Of a DNA stretch of 64,000 nt, positions 18,300 to 30,196 are shown one piece after another. This stretch comes from Shewanella glacialipiscicola (lineage in GTDB: Bacteria; Pseudomonadota; Gammaproteobacteria; Enterobacterales; Shewanellaceae): NCBI RefSeq assembly GCF_023283485.1, contig NZ_JAKILU010000017.1:28702-92701 (forward strand). Direction: 5' to 3'. Position numbers and translations under genes: made by a program. The notes below the pieces were generated by a model. That model was not told the DNA's origin and searched no databases. It saw nothing but the letters and a program-made list of their open reading frames with translations. How positions within the stretch are numbered: position 1 is the first letter of the stretch; the number at the start of each line of letters is the position of its first letter.

Positions 18300-18559
18300 T
18301 AGTCATACTGCCCTGCGGCCAGCTCATCAAAAAAGGTATTACCATCAACCAAATTGCCCATTTTGATGTCAGTCATGGCTTTCACCGCTTTGGATTGAAG
18401 CAAATGTAATTTTAGTGTCTCGATACTTTGGTATGCATCAGCTGAAATAACAACGGCCACAGGCTTGCCATTTTTATTAATTTGGATTGGAGCTTGCTGA
18501 GCTTTGAGCAACAAATCTCCAAAGTGAATTTTTGCTTCATTGGCTGAAAGAGTGTTCAT
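18299..18559 (-). CDS. Phd/YefM-family antitoxin
   Basis: 86-aa antitoxin. The N-terminal Phd fold (SANEAKIHFGDLLLKAQ, then KNGKPVAVVISADAY) binds DNA and the acidic C-terminus would wrap the toxin. It is the first gene of the pair and overlaps the toxin gene by one base. A 16-bp palindrome 15-30 bases upstream is the probable autoregulatory operator. Together with the toxin it should stabilise the outer transposon or the plasmid. Confidence 0.9.
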   Translation of the reverse strand: MNTLSANEAKIHFGDLLLKAQQAPIQINKNGKPVAVVISADAYQSIETLKLHLLQSKAVKAMTDIKMGNLVDGNTFFDELAAGQYD

Positions 18560-18573
18560 TTATCACCTTTAAA

Positions 18574-18589
18574 CGAATCGTTCGATTCG
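18574..18589. promoter_or_regulatory. Toxin-antitoxin operator palindrome
   Basis: CGAATCG TT CGATTCG, a perfect 7-bp inverted repeat just upstream of the antitoxin start. Position and symmetry fit binding by the Phd-type antitoxin. Confidence 0.65.
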
Positions 18590-18728
18590 CTCAATTTACA
18601 CCAGTTGGACGATAAAAGTCAAAAATGCACCTTATCAAAATGTATACTATTTGATAGCTCTGGTTATTGCCTATCAAAACTACTATCATAAGTGCATTAT
18701 CAAAACCTTTAAAGAGATATGGTAATTT
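18590..18728. promoter_or_regulatory. Probable res site of outer Tn3
   Basis: Region between the antitoxin gene and tnpR. TATCAAAA recurs at 18633, 18672 and 18698. The first copy forms a 24-bp imperfect inverted repeat with TTTGATA (18633-18656). Arrays of such half-sites are typical of resolvase binding sites. Confidence 0.5.
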
Positions 18729-19307
18729 ATGTCCAAAGTTGGTTATGCTCGAGTGAGTTCCACGGGTCAAAGCTTAGAAGTGCAACTGGGCAAGTTACAT
18801 CGAGCTGAGTGCAATAAGATATATCAAGAAAAACGCAGTGGGAGGACGGCTGAACGGTCTGAATTTCAATCTTGCATGAGTTATTTACGTGAAGGGGATA
18901 CCCTAGTGGTCACCCGACTCGATCGTCTTGCTCGCTCAGTCGTCCACTTAGCCCAGATTGCTTCGCGTTTTCAAAGTGAAGGTATTGATTTGCTCGTTAT
19001 CGATCAGAACATCGATACGAGCACTTCGACAGGGCGACTCATGTTCAATATGTTGGCAGCTATTGCTGAGTTTGAAAATGACTTGCGGACAGAGAGACAA
19101 GCTGAAGGTATCGCAAAAGCACATGAAAATGGAGTTAAATTTGGTAGGCCTGTAAAACTTACAGACACCTTAAAACAAGCTATTTATGATAAAAGAGCTG
19201 AGGGGGCCACTATTGGTCAGCTTGCCAAGGAGTATCACCTTGGAGAAGCTTCTATTTATCGGGCTATAAATTCAGTTAAGCAATCAATTGTTTCCCCTAC
19301 TCGATAG
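18729..19307 (+). CDS. tnpR: Serine resolvase TnpR (outer element)
   Basis: 192-aa serine recombinase. GYARVSSTGQ carries the catalytic Ser, LDRLARSVVHL and AEFENDLRTERQ follow, and the C-terminal HTH is TIGQLAKEYHLGEASIYRAI. It is divergent from the toxin-antitoxin pair and the outer tnpA, with the res-like repeats between them. It is clearly a different lineage from the resolvase at 11686 (for example GYARVSS versus FAYCRVST), so each resolvase should act on its own res site. Confidence 0.95.
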   Translation: MSKVGYARVSSTGQSLEVQLGKLHRAECNKIYQEKRSGRTAERSEFQSCMSYLREGDTLVVTRLDRLARSVVHLAQIASRFQSEGIDLLVIDQNIDTSTSTGRLMFNMLAAIAEFENDLRTERQAEGIAKAHENGVKFGRPVKLTDTLKQAIYDKRAEGATIGQLAKEYHLGEASIYRAINSVKQSIVSPTR

Positions 19308-19328
19308 ATATTAAAGAGCTGCGAGATT

Positions 19329-20138
19329 ATGGAAAATTCAAAGCGCCAAATTCCTATTGTTATTGATACCGAGCGTAATGAGCCCATTTGGGTTGCATCA
19401 TTAAGTTGGATCTATGAGCAGCATGAACTACAAGAAATACGTCAAGCCAACATAAAACACCATCGTTTCGTCTGCCAAAACTGTAAACAACTGGTGTATC
19501 TTCATGCAAAACGAGATGACGATAGCCGGCACGGGCATCAATATTACTTTAGTCATCCAGAAGGGATCGATTGCGATTGGAAGTCTGATAGTAAATCTCG
19601 TGCGGAAATTTACGCTGGAGTAAGTGAGGGAGATAAACATTGGCAAATGAAAGAGCTACTCGCTAAGACACTTATTAACCTCCCCAATTGGGAAGTGGTG
19701 GATGTCGATACACAGTTTGTTTTTAGCCTAGACAAACTCAAACGTGCAAAACCCGATCTCCATGCTCGTTATTTCGGTACAGATGTTGCGTTTGAAATCC
19801 AACTTCGTAGTGAATCCCCAAAAGTCATCCTTGACCGACAACATTTCTATCAGGAAAAAGAATGGCCATTGATTTGGCTAAGTGCCGAGAATGAAGATCA
19901 GATCCTTGATTTTTTTGATAAAGAAAGAATTGCGGTAAAACAAGTCCAGAAGGATATTGCCTTTTGTAACCGAGGGAACTGGTTCATTTTCAATAAATTC
20001 TTAGCTTCCCAATCACTCGAAAAAAAGCAGCTTACGATATTAACGAAAGTGTGGGAACCCAGCTTAGCTGGTAAAAAGATTTATTATGATTGGTGCCAAT
20101 ATAGTGTTTGTAGTGGCACACTGAATTTGGCCACCTAA
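19329..20138 (+). CDS. CoiA-like nuclease-fold protein, 3' end replaced by IS3
   Basis: 269-aa frame starting 21 bases after tnpR. A zinc-ribbon-like [15 protein letters not shown] leads to a His-rich segment ([11 protein letters not shown]). A restriction-endonuclease-like core follows: [19 protein letters not shown], a PD...E-x-Q pattern. This layout resembles CoiA/DUF6035-type competence-associated proteins, which are thought to process DNA. The IS3 element begins at 20114, so the last ~8 codons come from the IS. The native end is lost and the protein is truncated by an unknown amount. Probably passenger DNA of the outer Tn3. Confidence 0.65.
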   Translation: MENSKRQIPIVIDTERNEPIWVASLSWIYEQHELQEIRQANIKHHRFVCQNCKQLVYLHAKRDDDSRHGHQYYFSHPEGIDCDWKSDSKSRAEIYAGVSEGDKHWQMKELLAKTLINLPNWEVVDVDTQFVFSLDKLKRAKPDLHARYFGTDVAFEIQLRSESPKVILDRQHFYQEKEWPLIWLSAENEDQILDFFDKERIAVKQVQKDIAFCNRGNWFIFNKFLASQSLEKKQLTILTKVWEPSLAGKKIYYDWCQYSVCSGTLNLAT

Positions 20139-20182
20139 TAAGAAATGTTATGATCTCATTCATAGCAAATTTAGGTGACAAA

Positions 20183-21366
<1,184 letters not shown>

Positions 21367-21369
21367 CCA

Positions 21370-21967
21370 CTTCACAGCTACACCAGATGAAATCTATCAG
21401 AATATTGAAATGCTGTTCAGTAAAGAGGCCATAGACTGGGCGCTGATCTCCTGCCACTTACCTGATATGTTGCAGGTTGTCCAATCCATCAGAGCCGGGC
21501 GGCTTTCACCTTCAACTATTCTGCGAAAATTAGGCACAGCCAGTCGGAAAAATAAACTGTACTTTGCATTCCGCGAACTGGGTCGAGTGATAAGAACGCA
21601 GTTCTTGCTGGAATATATTGGCGATGATGAACTACGTCGTGTTATTCAGGCAGCGCAAAATAAGTGTGAAGGTTTTAATCAGTTCACTCAATGGGTTCAC
21701 TTTGGTGCTGATAAAATCACGGATAACGTACGTGATGAACAACTCAAGGTAATAAAATACAATCATTTAGTTGCTAATCTTGTGATTTTTCACAATTGCC
21801 AAACGCTGACTCAGGTCTTAAAAGAGCTGGAAGCAGAGGGGATGGCTTTAACTCCCGAACTTCTGAGCACGTTTAGTCCGTACCGTACTCATCATATCAA
21901 TCGCTTTGGTTTATCCGAGGTAAAAGAGCGTCATCCCCCACCTGTTAGCTATGACATTAAATTCTGA
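21370..21967 (+). pseudogene. C-terminal remnant of a third Tn3-family transposase
   Basis: About 198 codons matching the C-terminal part of Tn3-family transposases: SPSTILRKLGTASRKNKLYFAFRELGR, then KYNHLVANLVIFHN and LSTFSPYRTHHINRFG. It differs clearly from both other transposases here, so it marks a third Tn3 lineage. The 5' ~800 codons are missing and replaced by the IS3 element. Confidence 0.85.
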
Positions 21968-22000
21968 CAGAGCAGATGTGGCAAGGGTTAGGAGGCGATC

Positions 22001-22605
22001 TTACACATTTACGCACGAATCCTTACGCCTAGCCGTAATGGCTAAGTCGCTAAACACTTGAGGGCGACCTTTCTTGGGCTGCTCGACTTTGGCTTTCCAC
22101 TTAGCAATTGCATCCTCATCGATCCAGAAGGTAAGTGAACCGCGGTTGATTAAGGCTTGGTTGTATTGCTTCCAGTTGGTTGTTTTATAGCGAGGTTTTG
22201 ACACGGTTGATGGGTAAGTTGATAGGCGATGCCGATCAGATCTGCGGCTAAGGTTTTAGTTCAACCTATTTAGGAAACAAAGCCAATCGGGGGATTTAAG
22301 TGGCACACTCATCAACGTAAACAAAGCGTTGAGAAAGCCTTCTAGCGCACGCAACGATAAATTAAAGATGCATTTGACCATCAACGCGGTTTCAATCGCC
22401 ACATCACTATAGCTAAACCCGCGTCCACGCCCGCCATGATGTTCATGGCAGTACCACGCGTTTACTGCAGCTTCATCCACCCAGAAGGTGAGCGAGCCAC
22501 GGCTCACTAACGCTTGGTTGTATATTGATTTGCCCATGTTGCCGTCCTGAAGGTGAGTCAGGAGATCTGATCATGGCAACACCGATTAGTTCACTGATTT
22601 GTTCA
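22001..22605 (-). pseudogene. Two IS5-type (IS903-like) transposase remnants
   Basis: Two truncated N-terminal pieces of IS5-family transposases lie side by side on the minus strand. The frame 22001-22204 (67 aa, NWKQYNQALINRGSLTFWIDEDA) ends in an unrelated tail after VFSDLAIT. The frame 22256-22537 (93 aa, SIYNQALVSRGSLTFWVDEAAV) breaks off after KSPD. The second matches the intact copy at 29223 almost residue for residue. Its upstream DNA to about 22605 corresponds to that copy's left end. Neither can be active. Confidence 0.8.
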
Positions 22606-22615
22606 ACAAATTCCC

Positions 22616-23905
22616 CTACCACAACTTAAGTTGTGGGCGCAGCCAGCTTTGCATGCCATTGAGTCCTATCAGTAACAAGCCCTTTATCGGGCCATGCAGG
22701 GCGAGCATATGCCTGCGATATAAGGAAGCATAGACAAAGCGGGCCAGACATCCTTTAATGGCTATTCCCCCGCCGATAAATGAAAGCATATTGCCAACAG
22801 TGTAAAACTTAGACATGTTAACAAATCCTCCCAGATCCTTATAAAGATACTCTTTGAGCTCGGCATCCTTATCCTTTAATATGCGAATCAGGTTGTCACC
22901 GACCAGCAGTGCCATCTGACGGGCTGTCTGGCCTCGGGCAGGCGTGAAAGAGCCATCCGGCTGTGGGCAGGCGGCACAGTCACCGAAGGAAAAAATACGC
23001 TCGTCAGTAGTAGTTCGGCAATTGGCGAAAACCATGAGCTGGTTCATCTTGTTAACTTCGAGTCCCAGGGTGCCCAGAACGTCAGGGCCTTTTACTCCCG
23101 CCGCCCAAATCATCATATCTGATTTAATGAACAGCCCCTCTTTAGTGTACATTCCCTCCGGCGTTACTTGAGTAACACTAGTATTGGTCATAATGTTCAC
23201 GCCCAGAGCGCGTAGCTGTTTATCTACGGCCCCGTACAGGCACTCCTTCTTCAGGCCCGGCATCACGCGATCGGCAGCTTCAATCAGGTTAACCCTCAAC
23301 AGATCTTCTGCGATCTCGTATCCATAACCTCTCAGAGTGTCGGCAATGTGGTGCATCTCGGCAGCCATCTCAGTGCCTGTTGCGCCAGCCCCTACGATGG
23401 TAATATCGAAATGACCATGCTCAGGATTCTTGGCATGCTGCAGGAATCTGTTGAGGATTTTCTGACGTATATTCATGGCCTGTTCGGTCAAGTCTAAAAA
23501 ATCACAGTGTTCACGAACACCAGGAATAGCGAAATCATTGGTGATCGCCCCTATGCCTATCACTAGATAGTCGTAATCAACATGACGCGCAGGGAGAATT
23601 TCATTGCCTTGCAGATCTTTCATCGCGGCTAGGGTGATATTTCGATTTTCACGGTCGATGCCAGTCAGGGCACCCTGCTCAAAGTTATAACTATTTTGAG
23701 CGGCTTGAACGCGATAATCGACGGCATTTATCCCTTCATCCAGACTACCAGCCGCCAGTTCATGTAAGAGCGGTTTCCAGATGTGGTGGCTGCTGATATC
23801 TACTAGAGTAATATTGGCTTTGCCACGCTTACCCAGTTTTTTGCTGATCTTACCCAGCAACTCCATACCACCGGCGCCGCCACCGATCACAACAATATTG
23901 GTCAT
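22616..23905 (-). CDS. ndh: Type II NADH:quinone dehydrogenase (NDH-2)
   Basis: 429-aa flavoprotein counted from MTNIVVIGGGAGG; GGAG about 8 bases upstream supports this start over the longer open frame to 24007. Two Rossmann motifs are present: FAD binding at the N-terminus (VVIGGGAGGMEL) and NADH binding in the middle (ITIVGAGATGTEMA). FGDCAACPQ contacts the flavin. A C-terminal amphipathic segment would anchor it on the inner membrane. It oxidises NADH without proton pumping. Next to NAD-linked formaldehyde and alcohol dehydrogenases, a role in draining NADH during detoxification is plausible, but that is inference. No obvious operon partner. Confidence 0.92.
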   Translation of the reverse strand: MTNIVVIGGGAGGMELLGKISKKLGKRGKANITLVDISSHHIWKPLLHELAAGSLDEGINAVDYRVQAAQNSYNFEQGALTGIDRENRNITLAAMKDLQGNEILPARHVDYDYLVIGIGAITNDFAIPGVREHCDFLDLTEQAMNIRQKILNRFLQHAKNPEHGHFDITIVGAGATGTEMAAEMHHIADTLRGYGYEIAEDLLRVNLIEAADRVMPGLKKECLYGAVDKQLRALGVNIMTNTSVTQVTPEGMYTKEGLFIKSDMMIWAAGVKGPDVLGTLGLEVNKMNQLMVFANCRTTTDERIFSFGDCAACPQPDGSFTPARGQTARQMALLVGDNLIRILKDKDAELKEYLYKDLGGFVNMSKFYTVGNMLSFIGGGIAIKGCLARFVYASLYRRHMLALHGPIKGLLLIGLNGMQSWLRPQLKLW

Positions 23906-24401
23906 TACAAACTCCAAATACATAGCTAAATTGTCCCGGGCATTTAGCCCCACAGAACCTCTCAGGCTTGCGCCTATTTGTTTTCGTTTCGAATGTAAAA
24001 AGACCAAATTCTGAGCATTGTTGCTTTAATTAAGCGACTCTCGATTGTTCTTTTTTGGCAAGCTGGCTAATCAAGAATTAGATATCGGCATCAGACCAAG
24101 TAGCACTTGGGGTAAATCACATTCACTTTGATGGTGTATTATATTCATATACAGAAAAAGCGTATTCCTTTTGTTTGGCAAATTACTTTTACTAATGTGT
24201 AATAATGTAGATGATGAAATACAGGCATGACAATATTAGCTTGGAAAAGGATCGTTAAGTATTAACCCAAATGCAATGGATTTACTCTTCAGATGAGCGG
24301 TTTATTATTGTTGGGGGTAAGAGTGAATTACCGTTAAGGGGATTGTTATTGTGATTTGAGTAGATAAAATTGCTCGCTTAAATCTCTTTGAGCTCCGGGT
24401 T
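23906..24401. other. Intergenic stretch upstream of ndh
   Basis: About 500 bp without a credible gene. It should hold the ndh promoter; no clear -35/-10 pair, RNA or hairpin could be assigned. Confidence 0.4.
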
Positions 24402-24632
24402 ACTGCCAGGGCAAGAATTATGCAGTCGATCACACCGGACAAAGGCTTTACCAAGCAGATGTTGACTCAGGCGAAACAGTATAAGCAGCATCTTAGCCAG
24501 CAGGCGTTATCCGAATCTGAGAAAACCCTCTTTCAAAATCTGGCCCGAGAGTCATTGCGAAAGCAGCAAGCGTTAGAGCTAAATGAGGAAAATACGTTTA
24601 AACACTTTCTCAAGACTTACCTTGTGGCGTAA
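24402..24632 (+). pseudogene. gshA: C-terminal remnant of glutamate-cysteine ligase
   Basis: About 76 codons whose sequence parallels the end of proteobacterial GshA. ARESLRKQQALELNEENTF mirrors the ESLRQQQAIEKADTISF segment of the E. coli enzyme (from memory), and the upstream TARARIMQSI mirrors its PSARMLRDI segment. The remaining ~440 residues are absent. An ATG at 24420 leaves a 70-aa frame, but it cannot be a functional ligase. Its presence beside glutathione-dependent formaldehyde genes suggests the ancestral island once also supplied glutathione. Confidence 0.6.
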
Positions 24633-24822
24633 GCCCTAAATGAATCCGATGACACATTCTGAGTGATTGACTTCAAGCGACTCTAAGCTTGATTAGTTAG
24701 TAATGGGTAGAAGAATCTAATGACTGGTGGTGGGTCGAAATAATGGCGTTTGGATGACGGTGCAAGATCAAATTGATAAATATATTTACATAACAAGTAA
24801 GTTTTAAAAAATAGGAGGCTGA

Positions 24823-25056
24823 ATGGCAGGTGGTTGGTCTAAAGACGGCGCGGCACAAGATCAAATAGACAACAGTGTTAAAGATGGCGTAGCCAAAGCT
24901 AGGAGTCAATTACTAGTCGGTCAAAGTCTACTTTTTTGTGAGGAATGTAAATGTCCAATTCCTGAGGCTCGAAGAAAAGCCGTTGCAGGTGTTCGACTCT
25001 GTGTTGGCTGCAAAAGTAAGTCGGATATAAGACAAAAAAGAGGTAAGCAAGGTTAA
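24823..25056 (+). CDS. DksA/TraR-family C4 zinc-finger protein (YbiI-like)
   Basis: 77-aa protein starting MAGGWSKDGAAQDQID, closely resembling the short YbiI-like branch of the DksA/TraR family. A zinc finger is formed by Cys39/Cys42 and Cys60/Cys63 (CEECKCPIPEAR ... RLCVGC). AGGAGG before the ATG is a strong ribosome binding site. Family members bind RNA polymerase through the secondary channel; this short form lacks the long coiled coil, so its effect is uncertain. Confidence 0.85.
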   Translation: MAGGWSKDGAAQDQIDNSVKDGVAKARSQLLVGQSLLFCEECKCPIPEARRKAVAGVRLCVGCKSKSDIRQKRGKQG

Positions 25057-25136
25057 TTGCTGTGCCAGTAAAGATAGTCAGTTGAGGTAAGTTCTGAATT
25101 TAAAAATCATTGAACATGAGGTTCAATACTTACCTA

Positions 25137-26015
25137 GGGTCTGTTGATCTTTCGAGAGTAATTTTTAGACAGCATGGCAAGACGTTATAATTTGCTTCGC
25201 CAAAAGTAACCATAACCTCAAGCCATGCCAAGACTTATGCTAACCGATGCACGCTGGGAAAAGCTATTTCATTTAATGAAAAGCACAGGCCGTGTTTATG
25301 ACAAACCTGAACATAGACAAACATTCGAAGGTATTCTTTACCGCCTTAGAACAGGTATCCCTTGGCGAGATTTACCTAAAGAGTTCGGTCATTGGAGCAC
25401 GGTCTTTAGACGGTTTCATTTATGGTCTAAGAAAGACGTTCTAGCACATTTATTCAAGGCATTAGCCAACCTTGCTGATATAGAATGGGTCTTTATTGAT
25501 GGCTCGATAGTGCGGGCTCACCAGCACAGTGCAGGTGCAGCGACGCTAAATAATGAGAGTATTGGTAAAAGTCGAGGCGGTAATTCAACCAAAATTCACT
25601 TAGCCGTCGACAGCGGAGGATTACCGATTTATTTCGAATTATCAGAAGGCCAAAAACACGATATTACACACGCCCCCAGCTTAATTGAGCACCTGAAGCA
25701 GGTTGATACCGTCATTGCAGATAAAGGTTATGACAGCGATGCTTTTTGTGAACTTATCGCAAATAAAGGCGGTAAATCTGTTATTCCAAGGCGCCGCTAT
25801 AAGAATACACCTCAAGAAAGAGTCGATTGGTGCTTATATCGGTATCGACATTTAGTGGAGAATGCTTTTGAAAGAATTAAGCACTATCGAGCAATATCAA
25901 CAAGATATGACAAGCTAGCAAGAAATTACGCCAGTATGGTGTCACTGGCGTTTATGTTAATGTGGCTGCCGATGTGTTGCTGAACAACATTTGTACAGCA
26001 AAGATCAACAGACCC
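25137..26015 (+). mobile_element. Complete IS5-family insertion sequence
   Basis: 879-bp element with matching ends (GGGTCTGTTGATCTTT at the left, its inverse ending at 26015). It is flanked by TA on both sides (25135-25136, 26016-26017), consistent with a 2-bp target duplication. It is inserted between the DksA/TraR gene and frmA. Confidence 0.88.
25225..25983 (+). CDS. IS5-family transposase (DDE)
   Basis: 252-aa transposase, apparently complete: DUF4096-type N-terminus (GILYRLRTGIPWRDLPKEFG), then FIDGSIVRAHQHSAG (first Asp), TVIADKGYDSD (second Asp) and HLVENAFERIKHYRAISTRYDK (Glu with the Y-R-K signature of IS4/IS5 enzymes). Only this gene lies in the element. Confidence 0.9.
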   Translation: MPRLMLTDARWEKLFHLMKSTGRVYDKPEHRQTFEGILYRLRTGIPWRDLPKEFGHWSTVFRRFHLWSKKDVLAHLFKALANLADIEWVFIDGSIVRAHQHSAGAATLNNESIGKSRGGNSTKIHLAVDSGGLPIYFELSEGQKHDITHAPSLIEHLKQVDTVIADKGYDSDAFCELIANKGGKSVIPRRRYKNTPQERVDWCLYRYRHLVENAFERIKHYRAISTRYDKLARNYASMVSLAFMLMWLPMCC

Positions 26016-26230
26016 TAGTTAATGTTTGGCTTATTTGTTATCTAAAACCAGATGCTTAGGTCTGCCATGCCATTACTTATTGCAAAGAAGGCAACAATCA
26101 ATTATTACCCTCTAGCAAAAGTAATTTTCATAATGGAGGGATTATTAATCTCGGAGCGCTAGTTATAATAGTTGTATATTAACCATGGCGCTTATTCGGT
26201 AAGACCGCTATTCAAATATTATCAATTTAG

Positions 26231-27370
<1,140 letters not shown>

Positions 27371-27456
27371 TACTCATCGATAAGATACTCATCCTGCAGC
27401 TTTGGCTTAGTCAGTGTTATCACAGGCTAAGTCGGAGCGATTAAGGAGGCTCAAGC

Positions 27457-28296
27457 GTGACAATTGAAAATATTAGTGTTAGTAAGAGTTTTGGTGGTTG
27501 GCATAAACAGTATTGTCATCACTCCCAAACGTTAAATTGTGGAATGCGATTCGCTATCTATCTGCCACCACAAGCATCAAGTGGCAAGAAGGTCCCAGTT
27601 CTGTACTGGCTTTCAGGTTTGACTTGTACCGATGAAAATTTTATGCAGAAAGCGGGGGCACAAGCACTGGCTGCAGAGCTTGGTATTGCTATCGTCGCAC
27701 CGGACACCAGCCCCAGAGGCGAGAATGTCGCCGATGATGAAGGCTACGATCTTGGTAAAGGGGCGGGCTTTTATGTCAATGCGACACAGGCACCGTGGAA
27801 TCGCCATTATCGAATGTACGATTACGTCGTCGATGAACTGCCAAAACTGATTGAATCTATGTTCCCTGTCAGTGATAAACGTTCTATTGCGGGCCACTCA
27901 ATGGGCGGGCATGGTGCGTTAGTTGTCGCGCTGCGTAACCCTGATACATACCAGTCAGTATCGGCCTTTAGCCCAATCAGTAACCCGATTAATTGTCCTT
28001 GGGGCAAGAAGGCGTTGACTACCTATTTAGGCCGAGATTCGGCGACATGGATGGAATATGATGCCAGTATCTTGATGCGCCAGGCGACCCAATTTGTACC
28101 GGCTCTGGTAGACCAAGGTGACGCTGATAACTTTCTTATTGAGCAGTTGAAGCCCGAAGTGCTCGAGGCTGCTGCTAAGGTTAAGGGTTACCCTCTAGAG
28201 CTTAATTATCGAGAAGGTTATGATCATAGCTACTATTTCATCTCCAGCTTTATCGAAAACCATCTGCGTTTTCATGCCGAGCATCTGGGCAAGTAA
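27457..28296 (+). CDS. fghA: S-formylglutathione hydrolase
   Basis: 279-aa esterase-D-type alpha/beta hydrolase that converts S-formylglutathione to formate and glutathione. The catalytic serine lies in [11 protein letters not shown]. The Asp lies in the QGDADNFL region and the His in GYDHSYYF. The GTG start is supported by AAGGAGG about 8 bases upstream. It follows frmA by 86 bp in the same direction and completes the two-step pathway. Full length, with no frameshift. Confidence 0.95.
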   Translation: MTIENISVSKSFGGWHKQYCHHSQTLNCGMRFAIYLPPQASSGKKVPVLYWLSGLTCTDENFMQKAGAQALAAELGIAIVAPDTSPRGENVADDEGYDLGKGAGFYVNATQAPWNRHYRMYDYVVDELPKLIESMFPVSDKRSIAGHSMGGHGALVVALRNPDTYQSVSAFSPISNPINCPWGKKALTTYLGRDSATWMEYDASILMRQATQFVPALVDQGDADNFLIEQLKPEVLEAAAKVKGYPLELNYREGYDHSYYFISSFIENHLRFHAEHLGK

Positions 28297-28535
28297 TTAA
28301 ACTTAAACCAGTAACTTATTTTAACTAATAAGATCTGACTGAAAAGGTGTTGTCATTTGTGGCGAGACCTTTTTATTTTTGGGTACCTATCTTTATTACA
28401 AATGGGTAAAAGTCATTTGTTATTTTACCCGATTACCATCTAAGTCAATATCAATATAATAGCCGCAACAAATCATTATTTCTATCAAAGCAGCGGACTT
28501 ATTCTGTCGAACATTTTAAATTTAAGGCTTATATT

Positions 28536-28862
28536 ATGAGTTGGATCTTTCTATTACTAGGTGTCATGGCTGAAGCCTTATCTCATGTGGCGCTTAAGGC
28601 GACCGATGGTTTCACGCGACCACTCCCTGCTGTCATGGTGATTTTGGGGCATTTGACGGCTTTTATTTTCTTGGGCCAGGCGATGAAGGGAATGCCTGTC
28701 GGCGTAGTACATGCGCTCTGGGCTGGAATGGCTATTGTTACAGTGACACTTCTGTCAGCACTCTTCTATCGTCAGCATCTGGACATGACAGCTTGGATTG
28801 GCATGCTGTTGGTTGCCCTTGGTGTGATAATGATCAACCTATCTCAGGGGCATAGCCACTAA
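28536..28862 (+). CDS. SMR-family multidrug/guanidinium-type efflux protein
   Basis: 108-aa, four-helix inner-membrane protein of the small multidrug resistance family. Glu13 in VMAEALSHVALK aligns with the essential Glu14 of EmrE. HALWAGMAIVTV matches the conserved third-helix-adjacent AxWxG motif, and the C-terminus GVIMINLSQGHSH is EmrE-like. Works as a proton-coupled dimer; the substrate cannot be told. It ends the frmA-fghA segment and is followed by a terminator, so cotranscription with fghA (240-bp gap) is possible but unproven. Confidence 0.88.
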   Translation: MSWIFLLLGVMAEALSHVALKATDGFTRPLPAVMVILGHLTAFIFLGQAMKGMPVGVVHALWAGMAIVTVTLLSALFYRQHLDMTAWIGMLLVALGVIMINLSQGHSH

Positions 28863-28884
28863 TCCATATACCCATCTCATAAAA

Positions 28885-28912
28885 AACCTATTATCCGTTT
28901 AGATAATAGGTT
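28885..28912 (+). terminator. Rho-independent terminator
   Basis: Perfect 11-bp stem (AACCTATTATC) with a 6-base loop, followed by CCGTTTTA and preceded by an A-run. It would end the frmA-fghA-SMR transcript. Confidence 0.75.
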
Positions 28913-29146
28913 CCGTTTTAATCAAAAATGTCATTTATCAAAAAGATGTTACTCACATTTACAGCTGGACAATGTGCTAACTCAGTTCAGAAATATATGG
29001 CTAGGCTTATAAATCGTAACGCATACCTACATTAACTATCGGTGCTTTTCAAGATAGCTGCCACTCTTTGCTTAAATATTAAGCTGTATTTATAACGTCT
29101 TCGGTTGAAGCTTTATCTGGGTTTAACGTCATCGGTCCCACCGCCT

Positions 29147-30196
29147 GGCGTTGTTGAACAAATCCTTGAACTAATCGGTGTTGCCATGATCAGAGCTCCT
29201 GACTCACCTTCAGGACGGCAACATGGGCAAACCAATACGTAAAATTGTTAATTGGAAGCAATGCAACCAAGCGTTAGTGAACCGTGGTTCGCTCACCTTC
29301 AGGGTGGATGAAGCTGCAGTAAACGCGTGGTACTGCCATGAACATCATGGCGGGCGTGGACGCGGGTTTAGCTATAGTGATGTGACGATTGAAACCGCGT
29401 TGATGGTCAAATGCATCTTTAATTTATCGTTGCGTGCGCTAGAAGGCTTTCTCAACGCTTTGTTTACGTTGATGAGTGTGCGACTTAAATCCCCCGATTA
29501 CACTTCTATCAGTAAACGCGCTAAGACAGTCAATGTTCAGTACCGCAACCCCAGTCGCAATCCCATAACGCATGTGGTTGTCGATGCTACAGGACTAAAA
29601 GTGTTTGGTGAAGGCGAATGGAAAACCCGCAAGCATGGCAGCGAAAAACGCCGCACATGGCGTAAGTTGCACTTAGCCATCGATGCAAGCACTCACGAAG
29701 TCGTTGCCGCTGAAGTCAGTCTTGTGTCAGTAGGCGATAATGAAGTACTGCCGACCTTACTCAATCCTTTACGGCGAAAGATAATGCAGGTATCGGCAGA
29801 TGGGGCTTATGATACAAAGGGTTGTTATCAATTACTGCGACGTAAAGGCTGCAAAGCTACCATCCCACCGCGCTCAAATGCGGGGTTATGGGAAAAGGGG
29901 CATCCACGCAATGAAGCGGTAGAAGCACTGAAAGCGGGTCAGCTGAAACAATGGAAAATCGATAATGGCTATCACCAGCGCTCTCTAGCAGAGACCGCCA
30001 TGGGCCGATATAAACAGTTGAATAGTCCAATGCTGAGTTTACGTGATTACAATGGGCAAGTCGCAGAGGTATTGGCCGGTGTGAAGGCGATGAACAAAGT
30101 CATTAGACTGGGTATGCCCATTCGTCAGCAAGTTGCTTAATCAGCCAGAAGCCTTGGAACGATTACGTTCTATGAAATGATTTAATCAACAACGCC
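29147..30196 (+). mobile_element. Complete IS5-family (IS903-like) insertion sequence
   Basis: 1050-bp element with 18-bp imperfect ends: GGCGTTGTTGAACAAATC at the left, and the inverse of GGCGTTGTTGATTAAATC at 30179-30196. One transposase gene. No clear target duplication was seen. The remnant at 22256-22605 is in opposite orientation, so the 6.5-kb ndh-frmA-fghA-SMR block lies between inverted IS5-type copies. Confidence 0.88.
29223..30140 (+). CDS. IS5-family (IS903 group) transposase
   Basis: 305-aa DDE transposase, complete. The N-terminus (NWKQCNQALVNRGSLTFRVDEAAVNAWY) is the IS903-group signature. Catalytic segments are VVVDATGLKVFG, VSADGAYDTKG and SLAETAMGRYKQL. The frame is uninterrupted, so it is probably active. 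Confidence 0.92.
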   Translation: MGKPIRKIVNWKQCNQALVNRGSLTFRVDEAAVNAWYCHEHHGGRGRGFSYSDVTIETALMVKCIFNLSLRALEGFLNALFTLMSVRLKSPDYTSISKRAKTVNVQYRNPSRNPITHVVVDATGLKVFGEGEWKTRKHGSEKRRTWRKLHLAIDASTHEVVAAEVSLVSVGDNEVLPTLLNPLRRKIMQVSADGAYDTKGCYQLLRRKGCKATIPPRSNAGLWEKGHPRNEAVEALKAGQLKQWKIDNGYHQRSLAETAMGRYKQLNSPMLSLRDYNGQVAEVLAGVKAMNKVIRLGMPIRQQVA

